This document shows, one piece after another, positions 23,100 to 34,605 of a DNA stretch of 64,000 nucleotides. Position numbers and translations under genes: made by a program. The notes beneath the pieces were generated by a model. The model made no database searches, was not told the origin of the DNA, and saw only the letters and a program-made list of their open reading frames with translations. This DNA is from Lonicera japonica (Eukaryota; Streptophyta; Magnoliopsida; Dipsacales; Caprifoliaceae): positions 30,869,736-30,933,735 of the forward strand of contig CM038469.1 of assembly GCA_021464415.1 (NCBI GenBank), in the 5' to 3' direction. The number at the start of each line of letters is the position of its first letter. Within the stretch, counting starts at the first letter, position 1.

Positions 23100-23999
23100 C
23101 AGTTTTGGTATCCTTAATGTTGATATGAAGCCTTTAACCGTTTTTCATCGATCATTGCCAATTCCTCGTATCGTGCCATTATCCAATCATTTTTAGTGAC
23201 TTGATTTTCCAAGATAACCCGTAAAGAGGGTATTTCCATTTCTACTAGTAAAACTGCTTCCATTCCATATGTGAGGGAGAAAAGCGTTGATCTCGTAGAA
23301 ACTCTTGCAGTGGTACAATACCCCCAGAGTGCGTATGGGAGTTATTCAGGCCAATCTCTGCCAGATTTCACCATTTTGCTAATAATGTTCTTTAAATTCT
23401 TATTAGCAGCCTCAACAGCCCCCATTAGTTTGCAGGCGGTACGGGGAGGATTTGTGGCGTTTGATTCTGTATTCTTCTATAACCTTGTTAGCTTAACCTT
23501 CAAAATGTGTCCCATTATCATTTATGATTTCATGTGGTACCCCGTATCGGCATATGATGTTTTGTCGGATGAATCGAGCTACTTTCTTGGCATTTAAATC
23601 TTTGTAGGATTCGGCTTCAACCCATTTGGTGAAGTAATCGATAGCAACTAAGATGTATTCATGCCCATTGCTACCTTTTGGTGAGATCTTACCAATTATG
23701 TCGATACCCCAGATGGAAAATGGCCAAGGAGATGTCATAGGATACAATTCTTTTGGTGGGAGCTTCTGTGTTTTGGCGTATATTTGACATTGATGACAAC
23801 CTTTGACATATTCGAAACAATCTTTTTGCATTGTCAACCAATAATACCCTCGACGGACTATCTTACGTGCTAGCGTATGACCGTTCATGTGTGGACCACA
23901 CTCTCCACTATGGATTTGTTCCATCATTGCTCGAGACTTTTCTTCGTCGAGGCACTGAAGATGTATACCATCATCATTTCTTCGGTATAATTTTCCCAC
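23100..23999 (-). pseudogene. Inner Tat integrase
   Basis: The frame at 23999-23493 carries the zinc-binding HHCC region, with IHSGECGPHMNGHTLARKI and CHQCQ. The integrase core follows: WGIDIIGKISPKG gives the first catalytic Asp, and IINDNGTHFEG gives the second. Beyond a stop at 23493, reading - through other frames gives further integrase-like residues to about 23100 (RIKRHKSSPY), so the enzyme is broken by stops and frameshifts. It is the last pol domain before the antisense cargo. Confidence 0.85.
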
Positions 24000-24367
24000 G
24001 CAAATGATGAATCAGGATGCGAGTCGGCGAAGTGCGACTCGAGTGGCTTTATCTGTATTTGGTGGGTATTCATTGTGCTTAAGTAGTCACCAGATATCAT
24101 AATACCAAACACTTGGTTTAACCACGTTTCCACTTTCAACATCTAATGATAGACACAATACCGGATTTTCCCGCTTCTGAATTTGGATCTGGATTTTCTC
24201 TTTTTCCCCCGGAATTTTAATCATCGAAGCCAGAGTAGCCAATGCATCAGCAAAGTTGTTTTGTGTTCTTTGGATATAGAAGAATTCAATACAATCAAAT
24301 TTCTCAAAATTTTTTTCAAGTTGGCCTAAAAATGGTACAAGTTTTTCTTTTTTGATCTTCTATTTTT

Positions 24368-24760
24368 TTAGAATCTGATGAATAATGAGGGCGGAGTCCA
24401 AAACACTTGGATCTTATGAACCCCTTTTTGTAGAGCAATTTCTAAGCCTACGATACAGGCTTCGTATTCCGCGATGTTGTTAGTACAGGGAAACTCCAAG
24501 CGAAAGGACATAGGGGCATGGGTCTGATCCGGTGAAATCAACAGAATCCCGATTCTGTTTCTATTTCGATTGCAAGTACTGTCAAAGTACATTTTCCATT
24601 CGTCACCTTTTGTAATCTCCATGATACCCTCATCGGGGAATTCAAATTCCTCTAGCTCGGTATCGATGACAGGGTTTCTAGCTAGGTGATCCGCTATGAC
24701 TTGCCCTTTGACGGCCTTTTGAGTTATGTACGAGATATCGAACTCTGAGAGCAAAAACAC
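24368..24760 (-). pseudogene. Inner Tat second (archaeal-type) RNase H
   Basis: Residues KGQVIADHLA lead into the domain, then WKMYFDSTCNRNRNRIGILL (the Asp in FDST) and NIAEYEACIVGLEIAL (the Glu in AEYEA). Tat-lineage elements characteristically have this extra RNase H between the retroviral-type RNase H and integrase. A stop ends the frame early, followed by a degraded linker to 24000. Confidence 0.82.
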
Positions 24761-24776
24761 CTATTTAGCCATCCTA

Positions 24777-25088
24777 TTAGTCAATATCGGATTTCTCGAA
24801 CAAGCATCGTAAGGGATCCATGCGAGAGATTAAGATTATGAAAAAAGCCAACATGTAATGCCGCAACTTTTGGGTGGCCCAAACTAATGAAACACATGAT
24901 TTTTCCAAGGCCATGTAATTTCGTTCTCCCAGAGAAAGCTTTTTGCTTAGATAATATATCGCTTGCTCAATTCTTGTTTTCAGCAAATGTTGTGCTAACA
25001 TTGCCCCCACCGACGAGTTGTTGACAGACATGTATAATATCAACGGAATGCCCACTTGGGGAGGTGTTAAGACTGGCGGGCTGGACAA
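24777..25088 (-). pseudogene. Inner Tat RNase H attached to reverse transcriptase
   Basis: The product includes VGAMLAQH, IYYLSKKLSLGERNYMALEK and LRHYMLAF, conserved in the RNase H of gypsy reverse transcriptases. It follows the RT remnant after a short gap with a stop and is disrupted at its C-terminal end. Confidence 0.82.
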
Positions 25089-25130
25089 GTATTGTTTGAT
25101 CTTATCAAATGATTTCTGGCATTGCTCGTT

Positions 25131-25832
25131 CTATTGCCCATCTGAGTTCTTTTGAAGTAGTTTGAAAATTAGCTCGCATGTTTGAGTCAGTTGCGAAATG
25201 AATTTGCTTATGAAATGCAATTTCCCGAGGAAACCCCGAATTTCCTTTTCAGTTTTAGGAACTGGCATTTCTTGAATAGCTTTTATCTTTGCTGGATCAA
25301 CTTCAATTCCCTTTTTACTCACTATATACCCTAGCATCTTGCCTTTACTGATTACATTGACGAATTCCTTCAATAAATTTTCCAAATCTGTCTTTTCATC
25401 ATTATTTAATTCAGCCCCAATTTTTATTTCCTTTTTATCATCACTGGTGCCAAAATTTATTGTGATAGTGTCCCCTTCAATGGGTTGTATTCTTTGTTCA
25501 TCTCTCAAATTCTCATTCATCACTTCCACATTATAAGAATCAAAGTAAGGGGAAACATTGGCAATTTTATTGATAGAAATATCATTTTGTACAGATAACA
25601 TACATTCTAACTCTTGTACATCTCTATCAATATCCTTTTCTTTCTTCTCATACTTCTTCTTTTCTTTAATGGGGAATATGAGGTGCATAGGCTCCCCGAG
25701 GTAATCTTCTTTAAGTGCCATTATCTCAAACATATTTCCCAGCATGCCTTCTTCTTCTAACGGCTTGACAGGCGGTTGGGTGATCTTTAGTTGAGATGAG
25801 AAGGTGTGGGTAAAACCCTCACCTATATACAA
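25131..25832 (-). pseudogene. Inner Tat reverse transcriptase remnant with the catalytic core missing
   Basis: The frame passes without interruption from the N-terminal connection (LENLLKEFVNVISKG) straight into the thumb-side sequence (MLGYIVSKKGIEVDPAK, then EIRGFLGKLHFISKFI). In related gypsy elements about 200 residues with the palm motifs, including the catalytic YxDD box, lie between these points. Here they are absent, and the junction (near 25355) keeps the frame. The upstream part is a charged linker after protease. The deletion alone makes the element unable to copy itself without help. Confidence 0.8.
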
Positions 25833-25856
25833 ATCTTCCTCGAAGAAGATTTCTAA

Positions 25857-26801
25857 CTATGGTTGCCTTTTCCCTTCTTTATTAACCCATGGCTCTTGAA
25901 ACCCACAATAAGGGAAGTCTTCACCATCTTTCACAAACCATCCATTTAACGAACTATCAGTGAATATGGTGCTTTTTATTCGGTTATCATCTCCCATATA
26001 CCTTAACCCAGCAAGAGGACTAGGTTGTTGGTATGGCTCAATTATTTGTACCACTCGTGTGTTTATTATTGGCATGTCATCGGGAGGTAGATATTTCACA
26101 GTTTGGGTGGTAAAATCTTGCACTTTCGGCTCATATGAAAATCCCCCAAGTTGGACGTCTTGGTTACCAATTCCCAACACAGGCGAGTCTTTGGGCATTA
26201 TTGTTCTTTCACTATCTCCCTTAATGATAATGACATCCTCGTTGAAATGTATTTTTATCTTTTGATGAAGGGAAGAAGGGAGTGCACCAACTTCATGCAA
26301 CCAAACCCGACCCAATAACAAATTAAAACTCGATGGAATATCGATGACTTGAAACTCATTCGTAAATGTAGTCGGTCCCATTTTCATATCCAGCATGAGA
26401 AAACCCAATACTTCTCGCTTTGTATTGTCATAGGCTCGAGCTGTGACTGGTGATTCTTCTAGTGTGGTCAAATCAATACCCAAACGAATTGCAGTCTTCA
26501 ACGGGCATACATTAATCGTAGAGCCATTATCCACCAGAACGTATGGTATAGACATTCCACGGGCCACAACGATAATATGTAAGGCTTGATTATGATCCCA
26601 GATCAGTGGTGATAGATCTTCGTCGGAGAACCCGAGCATCTGTTTTTGCACCCCCATTGAAGCGATCATTGTTGTTAATTCATTCGGGGTAGCTTTAAAA
26701 GGAACAACTGATTCATCTAACATTTTCATCAATGCCACACGGTGTGGCTTAGATGCAACCAAGAGTCCCCATATTGAGATTTGGGCTTGTGTTTTCTTCA
26801 A
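25857..26801 (-). CDS. Inner Tat aspartic protease region (open frame)
   Basis: A 314-residue open frame contains the protease. YVLVDNGSTINVCPLKTA replaces the usual D-T/S-G active site with Asp-Asn-Gly, and FNLLLGRVWLHEVGALPSS is the conserved ILGRPWL-type flap end. It is the longest intact frame of the element. In the Tat lineage the protease follows gag in the same polyprotein. A stop at 25857 separates it from the RT remnant. Confidence 0.8.
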   Translation of the reverse strand: MKKTQAQISIWGLLVASKPHRVALMKMLDESVVPFKATPNELTTMIASMGVQKQMLGFSDEDLSPLIWDHNQALHIIVVARGMSIPYVLVDNGSTINVCPLKTAIRLGIDLTTLEESPVTARAYDNTKREVLGFLMLDMKMGPTTFTNEFQVIDIPSSFNLLLGRVWLHEVGALPSSLHQKIKIHFNEDVIIIKGDSERTIMPKDSPVLGIGNQDVQLGGFSYEPKVQDFTTQTVKYLPPDDMPIINTRVVQIIEPYQQPSPLAGLRYMGDDNRIKSTIFTDSSLNGWFVKDGEDFPYCGFQEPWVNKEGKRQP

Positions 26802-27296
26802 TTATTCCACGACACGCCCTTCTCCCGAATCTTTTGTCGGTTCTTTGGAAAGAGCAGTAATAGTAGGTTATTTGGTACTTGGTGGTTGGTAAACTCTTTC
26901 AGAGCGAGTCAATTGTTGGACCCATTTTGCTACCGGATCAATTGTTTCTTCAGGTGGTTTAATAGGGGTTGAAGGCGCCTTCTTTTCGACATGAGCGACA
27001 TTGTTCCAGTCGAAGGCGATCATATTTATTTGTGATGTGTACTTACTTTAGTACATACCCTTTCTTATTGCTTTTCCACGGTTATACCCAAGGCCTTGTC
27101 GTCTCAGATTATCTTTAAATTGAGGAAAGTAAGCGATTCTTTGGTTTCGTTTTTCGAGTCCAAGTCCGGGTATAAATTATATTCGTTCCATCCACTCTAT
27201 GACTTTCAGATTAACCATTCCATGTGACCGCAAGGTAAAAGTTTCATCAACACATAATCCCAATAATGTTTCATCTTTGGTTTCCTTGACAACGTT
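26802..27296 (-). pseudogene. Inner Tat gag-protease linker
   Basis: A poorly conserved, stop-riddled linker joins gag to protease. No motif is recognised. Confidence 0.5.
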
Positions 27297-29107
27297 CTAG
27301 GGTTTTTCAAGATCATGTTTGATAATAGCAGGTGAAGGCTTTTTATAGTCAAATCTTAACACTTCAACGTTTTCCACATCCACGACAGGTTTAATCAAAG
27401 ATACAGGATCTGGCAAGTCTAAATCTTCCTCAACGGCATTAATTCGGTGATTGGGAAAAGGATTTCTTACGACATTTGGTGTAGACCGGTCAGGTATTCT
27501 TTTGTTATCAATTAGGTTTTGAATAGCATGTCGCAGGGCCATGCAACTGTTAGTAGTGTGTTCGAACCCTTGATGGTACTCACAACGTTCGTTCATATTC
27601 CAATGGGGTGGTATTTGTTATGGTAACGGTCTTGGGTTCATGGGATATATTATCCCAGCTTCTTTCAATTGTTCGAATACTTTTCCTAAAGGTCCCATCA
27701 ATTATGAAAAGTATCTTTCTCTTGATCTATTTTGGTCAAATGTTCTGGGATTGTTGTTGTTGTTGTTACGGTACCTGGGTGTAGAATAATTCCTGACATT
27801 CCTTCTAGAGTTTTGATCATAGGGATTGTTGGAATAACCCCTACCATAAGACCCGTAAGAGGTGACTTGATTGATGACTGAAGTAAAAGTCTTTTTGTAT
27901 TGTGATGCAGACTTTTTGATTTCAGCTTGTCTAGCTAACTTTTCTTCAATCGCATTGCCCACGTGAAGTAAAGCCTTGAATCTATCAAAGAATTGGTGCC
28001 CCATTTGAGCTCGAATTTTCGGATTTCAAATTCTTAACAACATTCCCAACTGTTCTTCCTCATCGAGACGTTCCACTATTTCGGTGGCTAATTCTCTCCA
28101 TCTTATAACGAACTCGCTAATGCTCTCGCCTTCTTTTTGCTTGGCCATTTTCAGGTGTTTCCTCGTAACCTTGAGCTCTTCATTAGTTTTATATTGTGCT
28201 ACAAATTCTTGAACGGTAGCCGACCATGACCTGACACGGTGTTTCTCAAGATTCAAAAATCAACTTTGGGCTGGTCCTACAAAAGTGAGATGAAAGAAAT
28301 TAGCCAATTCAGCCTCACCGATATCGTAAATCCTCATCGATCTGACGTAAGATTTCAAATGGAGTTATGGTGGCGTAGTTCCCGTGAATTTCGGGATGGA
28401 AGGCATTTTGAAGCCCAACGGGTAACGAGCTTCAGGGTACAAATTGTAGCTTTGCACTTGAGTTAAGTCATTCAAACTCTCAGCTACCTTTTGAGTAAGT
28501 GCTCGTAACTGTTCCTTAAGTTTGGACAGATCTTTGTCTCCTCGATAGGTTTCCATCAGTGACGGGCCTTCTCATTGAATACTCATTGGCCTTCTTACCG
28601 ATTCATAATATGAATCCCGATAAGGTTCATGGATTGGATGTATCGGCAGAGGAGCTTGATCGATTGGGTCTTGTTGTAACCAATTACTGATGGGATCAGC
28701 CTTTGGTTGATTTAACTGTTCAAATGGAGGTGGTACTTCAGTGTGAAATGAGAGTGGTGGTGGTGGAATAACCGGGGCCTCTCTTGCCGGTTCTGTCACG
28801 CGTCCTTTGGCCAACTCGTCCAATTTGGCACGAGTATTTTGATTGTCAGTTAAGAATATGGCCATACTTTGACTTAGGTTCATCAGCGTCCGGTACATTC
28901 CTTGGGGTTGGGTACTGGAACGTTTCCATTTCCACTCGTGCTGGCTAAATTCGAATCAGTATTCAGAGGCGGAGTGAGATGCAGTGGTAAACCCCCCATA
29001 GTATTATTCTGAGGTACCCCCTGGTTCGGGTAAAAAGGACCGGGTGGTGGATCCACTGCATTATTAAAATGGTTGTTCACATTCTTATTCGGTGTGTTCT
29101 GATCCAT
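27297..29107 (-). pseudogene. Inner Tat gag
   Basis: It starts at MDQNTPNKNV (29107). The N-terminal third is proline- and asparagine-rich (29107-28572), followed by a short coiled segment (SKLKEQLRALTQKV). The gag core lies in 28365-28026, with SWSATVQEFVAQY and ISEFVIRWRELA. The C-terminal part (27596-27297) has a CEYHQGFEHTTNSC knuckle-like motif and the following HAIQNLID helix, typical of Tat gag. Five frames separated by stops or frameshifts make up the gene. Confidence 0.82.
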
Positions 29108-30220
29108 GTTTTCGGAAGAGTCTGGTCTGATAAGTCACTCGGTACTATCTCTTCCAGCCCACGCAGAGGCCAGATTGGATGAATATCTGATGCGAGAAAA
29201 AGGATAAATCCACGAAGTACATTCCTTGAAAAAAAGACAACAATATATCATTTAGGAATTACCGAACTTTATTTAAGAATACATCAATCGGGAAAATGCT
29301 AAAGCATATAAAAAGTTTTTCTTTAGGTGAGATCGAAAACAGACCAAACAATGACAATTTGAGAACCCCGTACAAGAGGTAGAGTAGGAATATACATTCC
29401 TTAGGTTCCCTTACCATCTGAATTTCGAAAATTATTTCGAAAAGATTTTTATAAAATCGATTGAAAACACGGAAAGTTCTCTCCTCATGAGTTGCTTTAT
29501 TCATGGAACTAGCGATAGGAAAATTACGAGGATTTTAAGTTCTCGTGAATCTTTACAGAGGAGGTTAGATAACCTCCGGCCGTACCTGCCAAAACCATGA
29601 CAGTATGATTGGCAGGGCCTTTGTTCACTAGGTTCTCACAATTGTTAGTCATTAAAATAATGCATAAAATCTTTGTGTTTTAAACTGACTCTCCTATATG
29701 CAAGTGTGGTTTAATGGAGTAAAGTTTAAGGCTCCCTTTTATTTGGCAGGTCTTACAATATACCTTAAGAGCGTAGGTATATGTAAGGACCTTTTGATAT
29801 ACATCCCGGGTACATGAGTGTTCTCGTCACTCTATATACCTCGGTAAGTACTTGGCCAAAGAGAGTGGTCCCATGCGCTTTCGATTATTGCAGACCCACA
29901 AGTCCACGGCCTAATTACGACTCTGGGCCTGAGGTTAATAGGGTAAAATTCACACTCGCAAAAATGCATGATAGTATGTGAGTGCGTGCGAAATAACAAT
30001 ATGGTGGTTTATTATTGATCAATGCTTTAGTTTGTTATGATATTTTACACAATTTAAATTATTAAAAAGATTTTCCTCACATAATTAACAAATAAAGGTA
30101 TCAAGGTATCCATCTAAATCGCTTCTATGTTATCCTAAAACTAAGGCTTGCAATCCTATATCTAATAAATAATAGGAATTAAATATATGATCCATTATAC
30201 AAGAGTTTAGTTCTCGACAT
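29108..30220 (-). other. Inner Tat leader between PBS and gag
   Basis: About 1.1 kb of untranslated leader with no gene. Such long leaders are usual in Tat elements and carry packaging signals, which cannot be seen by eye. Confidence 0.5.
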
Positions 30221-30238
30221 TTCCCAGCAGAGTCGCCA
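30221..30238 (-). other. Primer-binding site of the inner Tat element
   Basis: On -, one base after the LTR, TGGCGACTCTGCTGGGAA is complementary, with one or two mismatches, to the 3' end of a plant tRNA-Arg (ending ...GGAGTCGCCA). Tat/Ogre elements are known to use tRNA-Arg. This fixes the polarity of the element. Confidence 0.75.
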
Positions 30239-30239
30239 C

Positions 30240-31503
30240 TGTGAGAATTTGGATCCCACGACCCTCGGAATTCCCTTTCCTTTTTTGTTTTGAATGAAAA
30301 CTTGTTTTGTAGGGTCGTCAGTTTGTTTTACAAGAAAACAAACAAAAGATCGTACAAAAGATAATTTGAAAACAAACTATCTTTCATACATTTGAACCAG
30401 AGATTTATTTGATAACTTGTTTTGTTAGGGTTTGGGAACTACGTTACGAATTGGGAAGGTGTTAGGCACCTAATTCGTCATTTCGGTCTCTTAATGGATC
30501 ATGTATTCAATTCCTATTTTAGACATCTTGCAAGTAGTTTGAATAGTTTTCAAAATAGTCTTTTCTGGATAAATTTAGTTTAAAATTATATTTTGAAATC
30601 AGACTCGAGCTTTGCGAGCACCTACGTATCATTCGCAGAATAAAATCAGAGTCTCGTAGTTCCATTTGTTTGGAAACTATTTTTGTATTTTTCTTTTGTT
30701 TTGAAAACGTGTCAAAATGGATTTTAATTTTCTTGTAAAACTTAGAAAAGACTTGTTTTGAAAGCAATGAACTTCTTTGCAAGTTATCTAACTTTTTGTA
30801 TTAAAACTCGTATTTAAATGCAGTATTGAAAATTTGAAGAGTTGTAGAAAGACGTACCTGATGCGCTTGAAAAAGAACGAGGATCGCTTTCTTGCTCCTT
30901 TTTATCTAGAACTTTCTCTCTCTAAAAACTTTCTCTTTCTAAGACTCTCTTCTCTAAAAAGACTCACTGATAATCTTGACAGAGTTTCTCCTTTCTAAAA
31001 ACTCTACTGAGTGTTGATGATCCCGAATGAGAGCCTAAGGGTCTTCTTTATAGATAAATTTTTGCCAAAAAAATGTCCAAAAGAGGCCAGTCGCAGGGGT
31101 AGCCTCACAGTTAGGGAATCATGCGGTTAGGGCGTACTGCTAGGGCGTGCGGTTGAAGCGTGGGGCTGGGGCTTACGGCTAGGGCGTGCGGTTGGAGCGT
31201 GCGACTGGGGCATGCGGCTGCCGGCGAGCCGTGCGGTTGGGGCTTGCGGCTGGCTCTTCAAAAATGCACCAAAACACCTAAAAAACTCAAATTTTCTAAC
31301 GGGGTGCGGGCCTGACCGGGCAGGTCGATCCCCGACCTAGTAAACGAAGTGGCTACACTGATCATGACAAACTCCCAGCGGATCCAAACTTGGAGTCTTT
31401 CCTATCAGTCATCTATATGCATGATGACTCAGGACTAAATGCAAGATGCTTGTTTTGTATAAAAATCATAGCCACACGAGAGTCATGGATTGGGGTGTTC
31501 ACA
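30240..31503 (-). repeat. Inner Tat 5' LTR (right copy)
   Basis: TGTGAGAATTTGG... to GGTGTTCACA, matching 14648-15833. It is longer because its GC-rich array (31088-31255) has extra units. Many substitutions against the left copy suggest an older insertion than the copia element at 44 kb. Confidence 0.92.
31045..31255 (-). promoter_or_regulatory. LTR promoter with expanded GCGGTTGG array
   Basis: On -, CTATAAAG (about 31052-31045) lies downstream of nine or so units of GGGCGTGCGGTTGG, GGGCTTGCGGCTGG and related forms. The array is about 168 bp against 110 bp in the left LTR. Confidence 0.58.
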
Positions 31504-32190
31504 CATGGAAGGATTGAACTCCCCTTATTGCCTGAAGACTCTGGCCAAGATGGCCCATAAGACCATGTCCGAGCTCTTAGACTATGTTAACAACTAGATC
31601 GGTGTGGAAGAAGCTCTTTAGGGGCGTGATTTGTCAGGTCTCTCAACTCTCTTGCCCTCCTTTAAGCACCACCCCGCGGTCAAAAGAGAGAGGGTAAGAA
31701 GTGCAAAAAGGAAGCAAACAAGTCTGAACAAAGCGAAGGCAAGGCTCGCCGGCAATTCACCCCCTTGGCAGCCCCTCTAGGTGAAGTCTATGCCCAATTA
31801 AATCCAGGGTAACTCCCAGAACCACAAAAAATAAAGAGTTCGAAGAAAAAGAGGACATAATGAAGTACTACCAATACCACAAAGACCACAGCCATAAGAC
31901 TGACGACTGCTGGAAGTTGAGAGAAAAAATAAAAAAACTCACCCAAATAGGACAACTCCGGCAGTATGTAGACAAAAAAAAGGATACTGCCCCAAAAGCC
32001 AAAGGAAATTAGCATGCCAACGAGATTTTCATGATCAAAAGAGGTTCCTCGCCAGCAATAGGTCTAGAAAGGCCCATGTCAAATAGGCCAAATCAACGAG
32101 CTCGGAGATAAAGTTCCTTAGCTTCAGGCCTTAAAAAATGATGAAGTATGAGGTCACGAAAATCACCTTCACGGATGAAGACATGAACGG
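31504..32190 (+). pseudogene. Outer Tat gag, C-terminal part
   Basis: The interrupted gag resumes directly after the inner LTR: read through frameshifts it gives KMAHKTMSELLDYVNN, the usual end of the gag core. Near 31862-31920 it gives YYQYHKDHSHKTDDCW, a knuckle-like motif whose first Cys is now Tyr. The frame is broken by several stops. Confidence 0.75.
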
Positions 32191-32625
32191 GGTAGAATAC
32201 ACCACAATGATCCTTTGGTTGTAATAGCTATGGTGGGCAATCATAATGTCCATCGTATCCTCATAAACACCGAAGCTACCTCTAACCTCATGTATTATAG
32301 CGCCCTTAAAGCCATGGAACTTACCATCAAGCACCTGACCCCATCCTCAGTAACTTTGGTGGGTTTTTCAAGTGAAAAAACTAGGTCCTTGGGAACCATT
32401 AAACTCTCAATTACTCTCAGAATAGCTCTAAAACAAGTTACCATGATGGCCGAGTTCCTAGTCTTAGACAAAGTCCCCCACTACAATGTTATCTTAGGGA
32501 GGGGCACACTAAATGAAATAAGAGCTGTGATAACTACCTGTAGCCTTACCATGAGATTCCCAACCCCTCATGGAATTGGGGAGGTCGGAGGAAACCAAGT
32601 GGAAGCAAGGTATTGTCACTTTTGA
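32191..32625 (+). pseudogene. Outer Tat aspartic protease
   Basis: VHRILINTEATSNLMY stands where DTGAS is expected, so the catalytic Asp-Thr-Gly is changed to Asn-Thr-Glu. VPHYNVILGRGTLNEI is the conserved ILGR flap segment. The enzyme is predicted inactive from these replacements. Confidence 0.8.
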
Positions 32626-32649
32626 GCTCTGAAAGAGGTCAAGTGCGCC

Positions 32650-34080
32650 GATATAACCACTATAGAACTCAAAGCCTCAGCTGCTAAAGTGTTGGTTAAT
32701 GCAGAGGGGTTTGATAGCTCTGAAAGGTGAGAGATTGGCACCTTGGACCCAGGGATGAAGAAAATGAGCTCAGGGGCAAACCTATAGATGACCTAGAAGA
32801 CCTTTTCTTAGACCCCTCACAGCCTGATAAAGTGCTTAAGATAAGTAACCAGCTGACTTCAAAAGTCACGGAGGAGCTCACCCAGTGCTTAAGGGCCAAT
32901 GCTGACATCTTTGCATGGTCTCATGACGACATAAAGGGGATTAATCCTGAGGTCATGGTCCACAGGCTCAACGTTGATCATACTTTTAAGCCTGTAAGGC
33001 AGAAAAAAAGGAACTTTGCTGCTGAAAGGAATCAAGCTGCTAAGGAAGAGGTCCAGAAACTCCTTCGAGTTAGTTTCATATATGAGGTCCACTACCCTAA
33101 GTGATTATCCAACATGGTGCTCGTGAAGAAGCACAGTGGGAAGTAGAGAATGCGCGTTGACTTCAAGGATCTTAACAAAGCCTGCCCCAAAAAAAGTTTT
33201 TCGCTGTCAAAAATTGGCCAGCTCGTGGATCCGACCATTGGCCACGAGATTCTGAGCTTCATAGATGCTTACTCTGGCTATAATCAGGTCAGGATGGCTC
33301 CAAAAGATGAAGAAAAAACCTCATTCATAACTAATGATGGAATATACTATTACCAGGCTATGTTTTTTGGCCTAAGAAACACAGGGGTACCTATCAGAGA
33401 GTTATGAACACTTTATTCAAGGATCAGATTGGTAAAAATATGAAAGTTTAAATCGATGATATGTTGGTTAAAAGACTTAAAACCTTCAACCATGTAGTAG
33501 ACCTAAATGAAGCATTTGTCGTTCTCAAGGTGAATGGTATGTTTCTTAATCCTGCCAAGTGCACTTTCAGGGTAAAAGGAGGCGAGTTATTGGGTTTCAT
33601 GGTAACTCAGAGGGGGGTAAAGGCAAACCCTAAAAAAATACAAGCCTTGATTGATATGAGGTCCTCTACCAAGCCAGAAAAGGTCTAGAGTCTAGCTGGG
33701 AGGATGGCAGCTCTGAACAGGTTCATTTTCAAAGCAACGGATAAGTGCCATCCCTTTTCTAAAGCTCTCAAGAAGGCCTTCGAATGGACATAAGAATGTG
33801 AGCTTGCTTTTCGGCAACTCAAGCGGTACCTGGGAGCTCCACCTTCCTATAGTTCACCATAGAAGGATGAGATTCTATGCTTATACTTGGCAGTATCACG
33901 CACAACAGTCAGTTCAGCTCTTATGAGAAAGGAAGGAGGGGTGCAACTACCTGTCTGCTGCACTAGCAGAGTTATCCTAGGTTGGAGAAGTTAGTATACG
34001 CCCTCCTGCTCACTTCTAGAAAACTGAGACCCTACTTCTAGGCCCATGCCATTGATGAGCCATTACGAAAGGTCCTTAAT
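32650..34080 (+). pseudogene. Outer Tat reverse transcriptase and RNase H
   Basis: The N-terminal part has FAWSHDDIKGINPEVMVH. Palm motifs follow: MRVDFKDLNKACP, SFIDAYSGYNQVRM and FFGLRNTG, then a frameshift near 33390. The YxDD box is altered (V-stop-IDD, 33448-33462). The thumb includes NPAKCTFRVKGGELLGF. Stops at 33101, 33146, 33687 and 33791 break the frame. The RNase H that follows is recognisable only in fragments to about 34080. Confidence 0.82.
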
Positions 34081-34101
34081 AAGCTAGAATAGTCGACAAG
34101 G

Positions 34102-34605
34102 TTGGCCATTTGGGCCACAGAGCTTAGGCAGTTGGTGGTCAATTACAAACCTCGAATTTCGATTAAGGGCCAGGTCGTGGCAGACTTTATAGTGGAGTTT
34201 ACTTACACTGAAGAGCAGATCCCTGAGCAACTAAAGTTGTTGCCACCTGTGGAATCAAGCACCTTAAACCTCACCACCTTAATGAACTTGCAGCCAGAGA
34301 CTCCCCTATGGATACTTCACGCTGATAGAGGTTCCAACTTCCAAGGTTCTGGTGCTTATTTGGTTTTAATCACTCGTGAGTCCAACACGTTAGAAATAGC
34401 CTTGAAGTTCCTTTTCAAGGCCTCCAACAATGAGGCTGAGTACGAAGCTATTATAGCAGGCCTAAAAATACCTGTGGACTTTGGGGCAAGACAGATGGTG
34501 ATCTACAACAACTCTACAATCACAGTTTGCCAAATACTTGGCCACAACATGGCCAAAGAGGACCACATGGCCGCTTACTTAGCTAAAGCTCGAGCAGTAA
34601 CTTAG
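34102..34605 (+). pseudogene. Outer Tat second (archaeal-type) RNase H
   Basis: KGQVVADFIVEF leads into WILHADRGSNFQGSGAYLVL and FKASNNEAEYEAIIAGL. Expected acidic residues are partly kept (Asp in HADRG, Glu in NEAEYEA), but a third site reads YNNSTITV where Asp is usual. The domain is a Tat-lineage marker. Confidence 0.83.

Larger units (their letters stand above)
14648..31503 (-). mobile_element. Inner Tat-lineage Ty3/gypsy retrotransposon with antisense cargo genes, 16.9 kb
   Basis: Two LTRs (14648-15833 and 30240-31503) in the same orientation flank gag-pol on -. The PBS beside the right LTR sets polarity, so the right LTR is 5'. Order along -: PBS, gag, protease, RT remnant, RNase H, archaeal-type RNase H, integrase, then 7 kb carrying two gene units on the opposite strand, then the 3' LTR. 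It sits inside the gag of the outer element. Flanking pentamers CAACG and CATGG match at three of five positions, so the target duplication is at best degraded. The unusual length comes from the antisense cargo. Confidence 0.9.
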
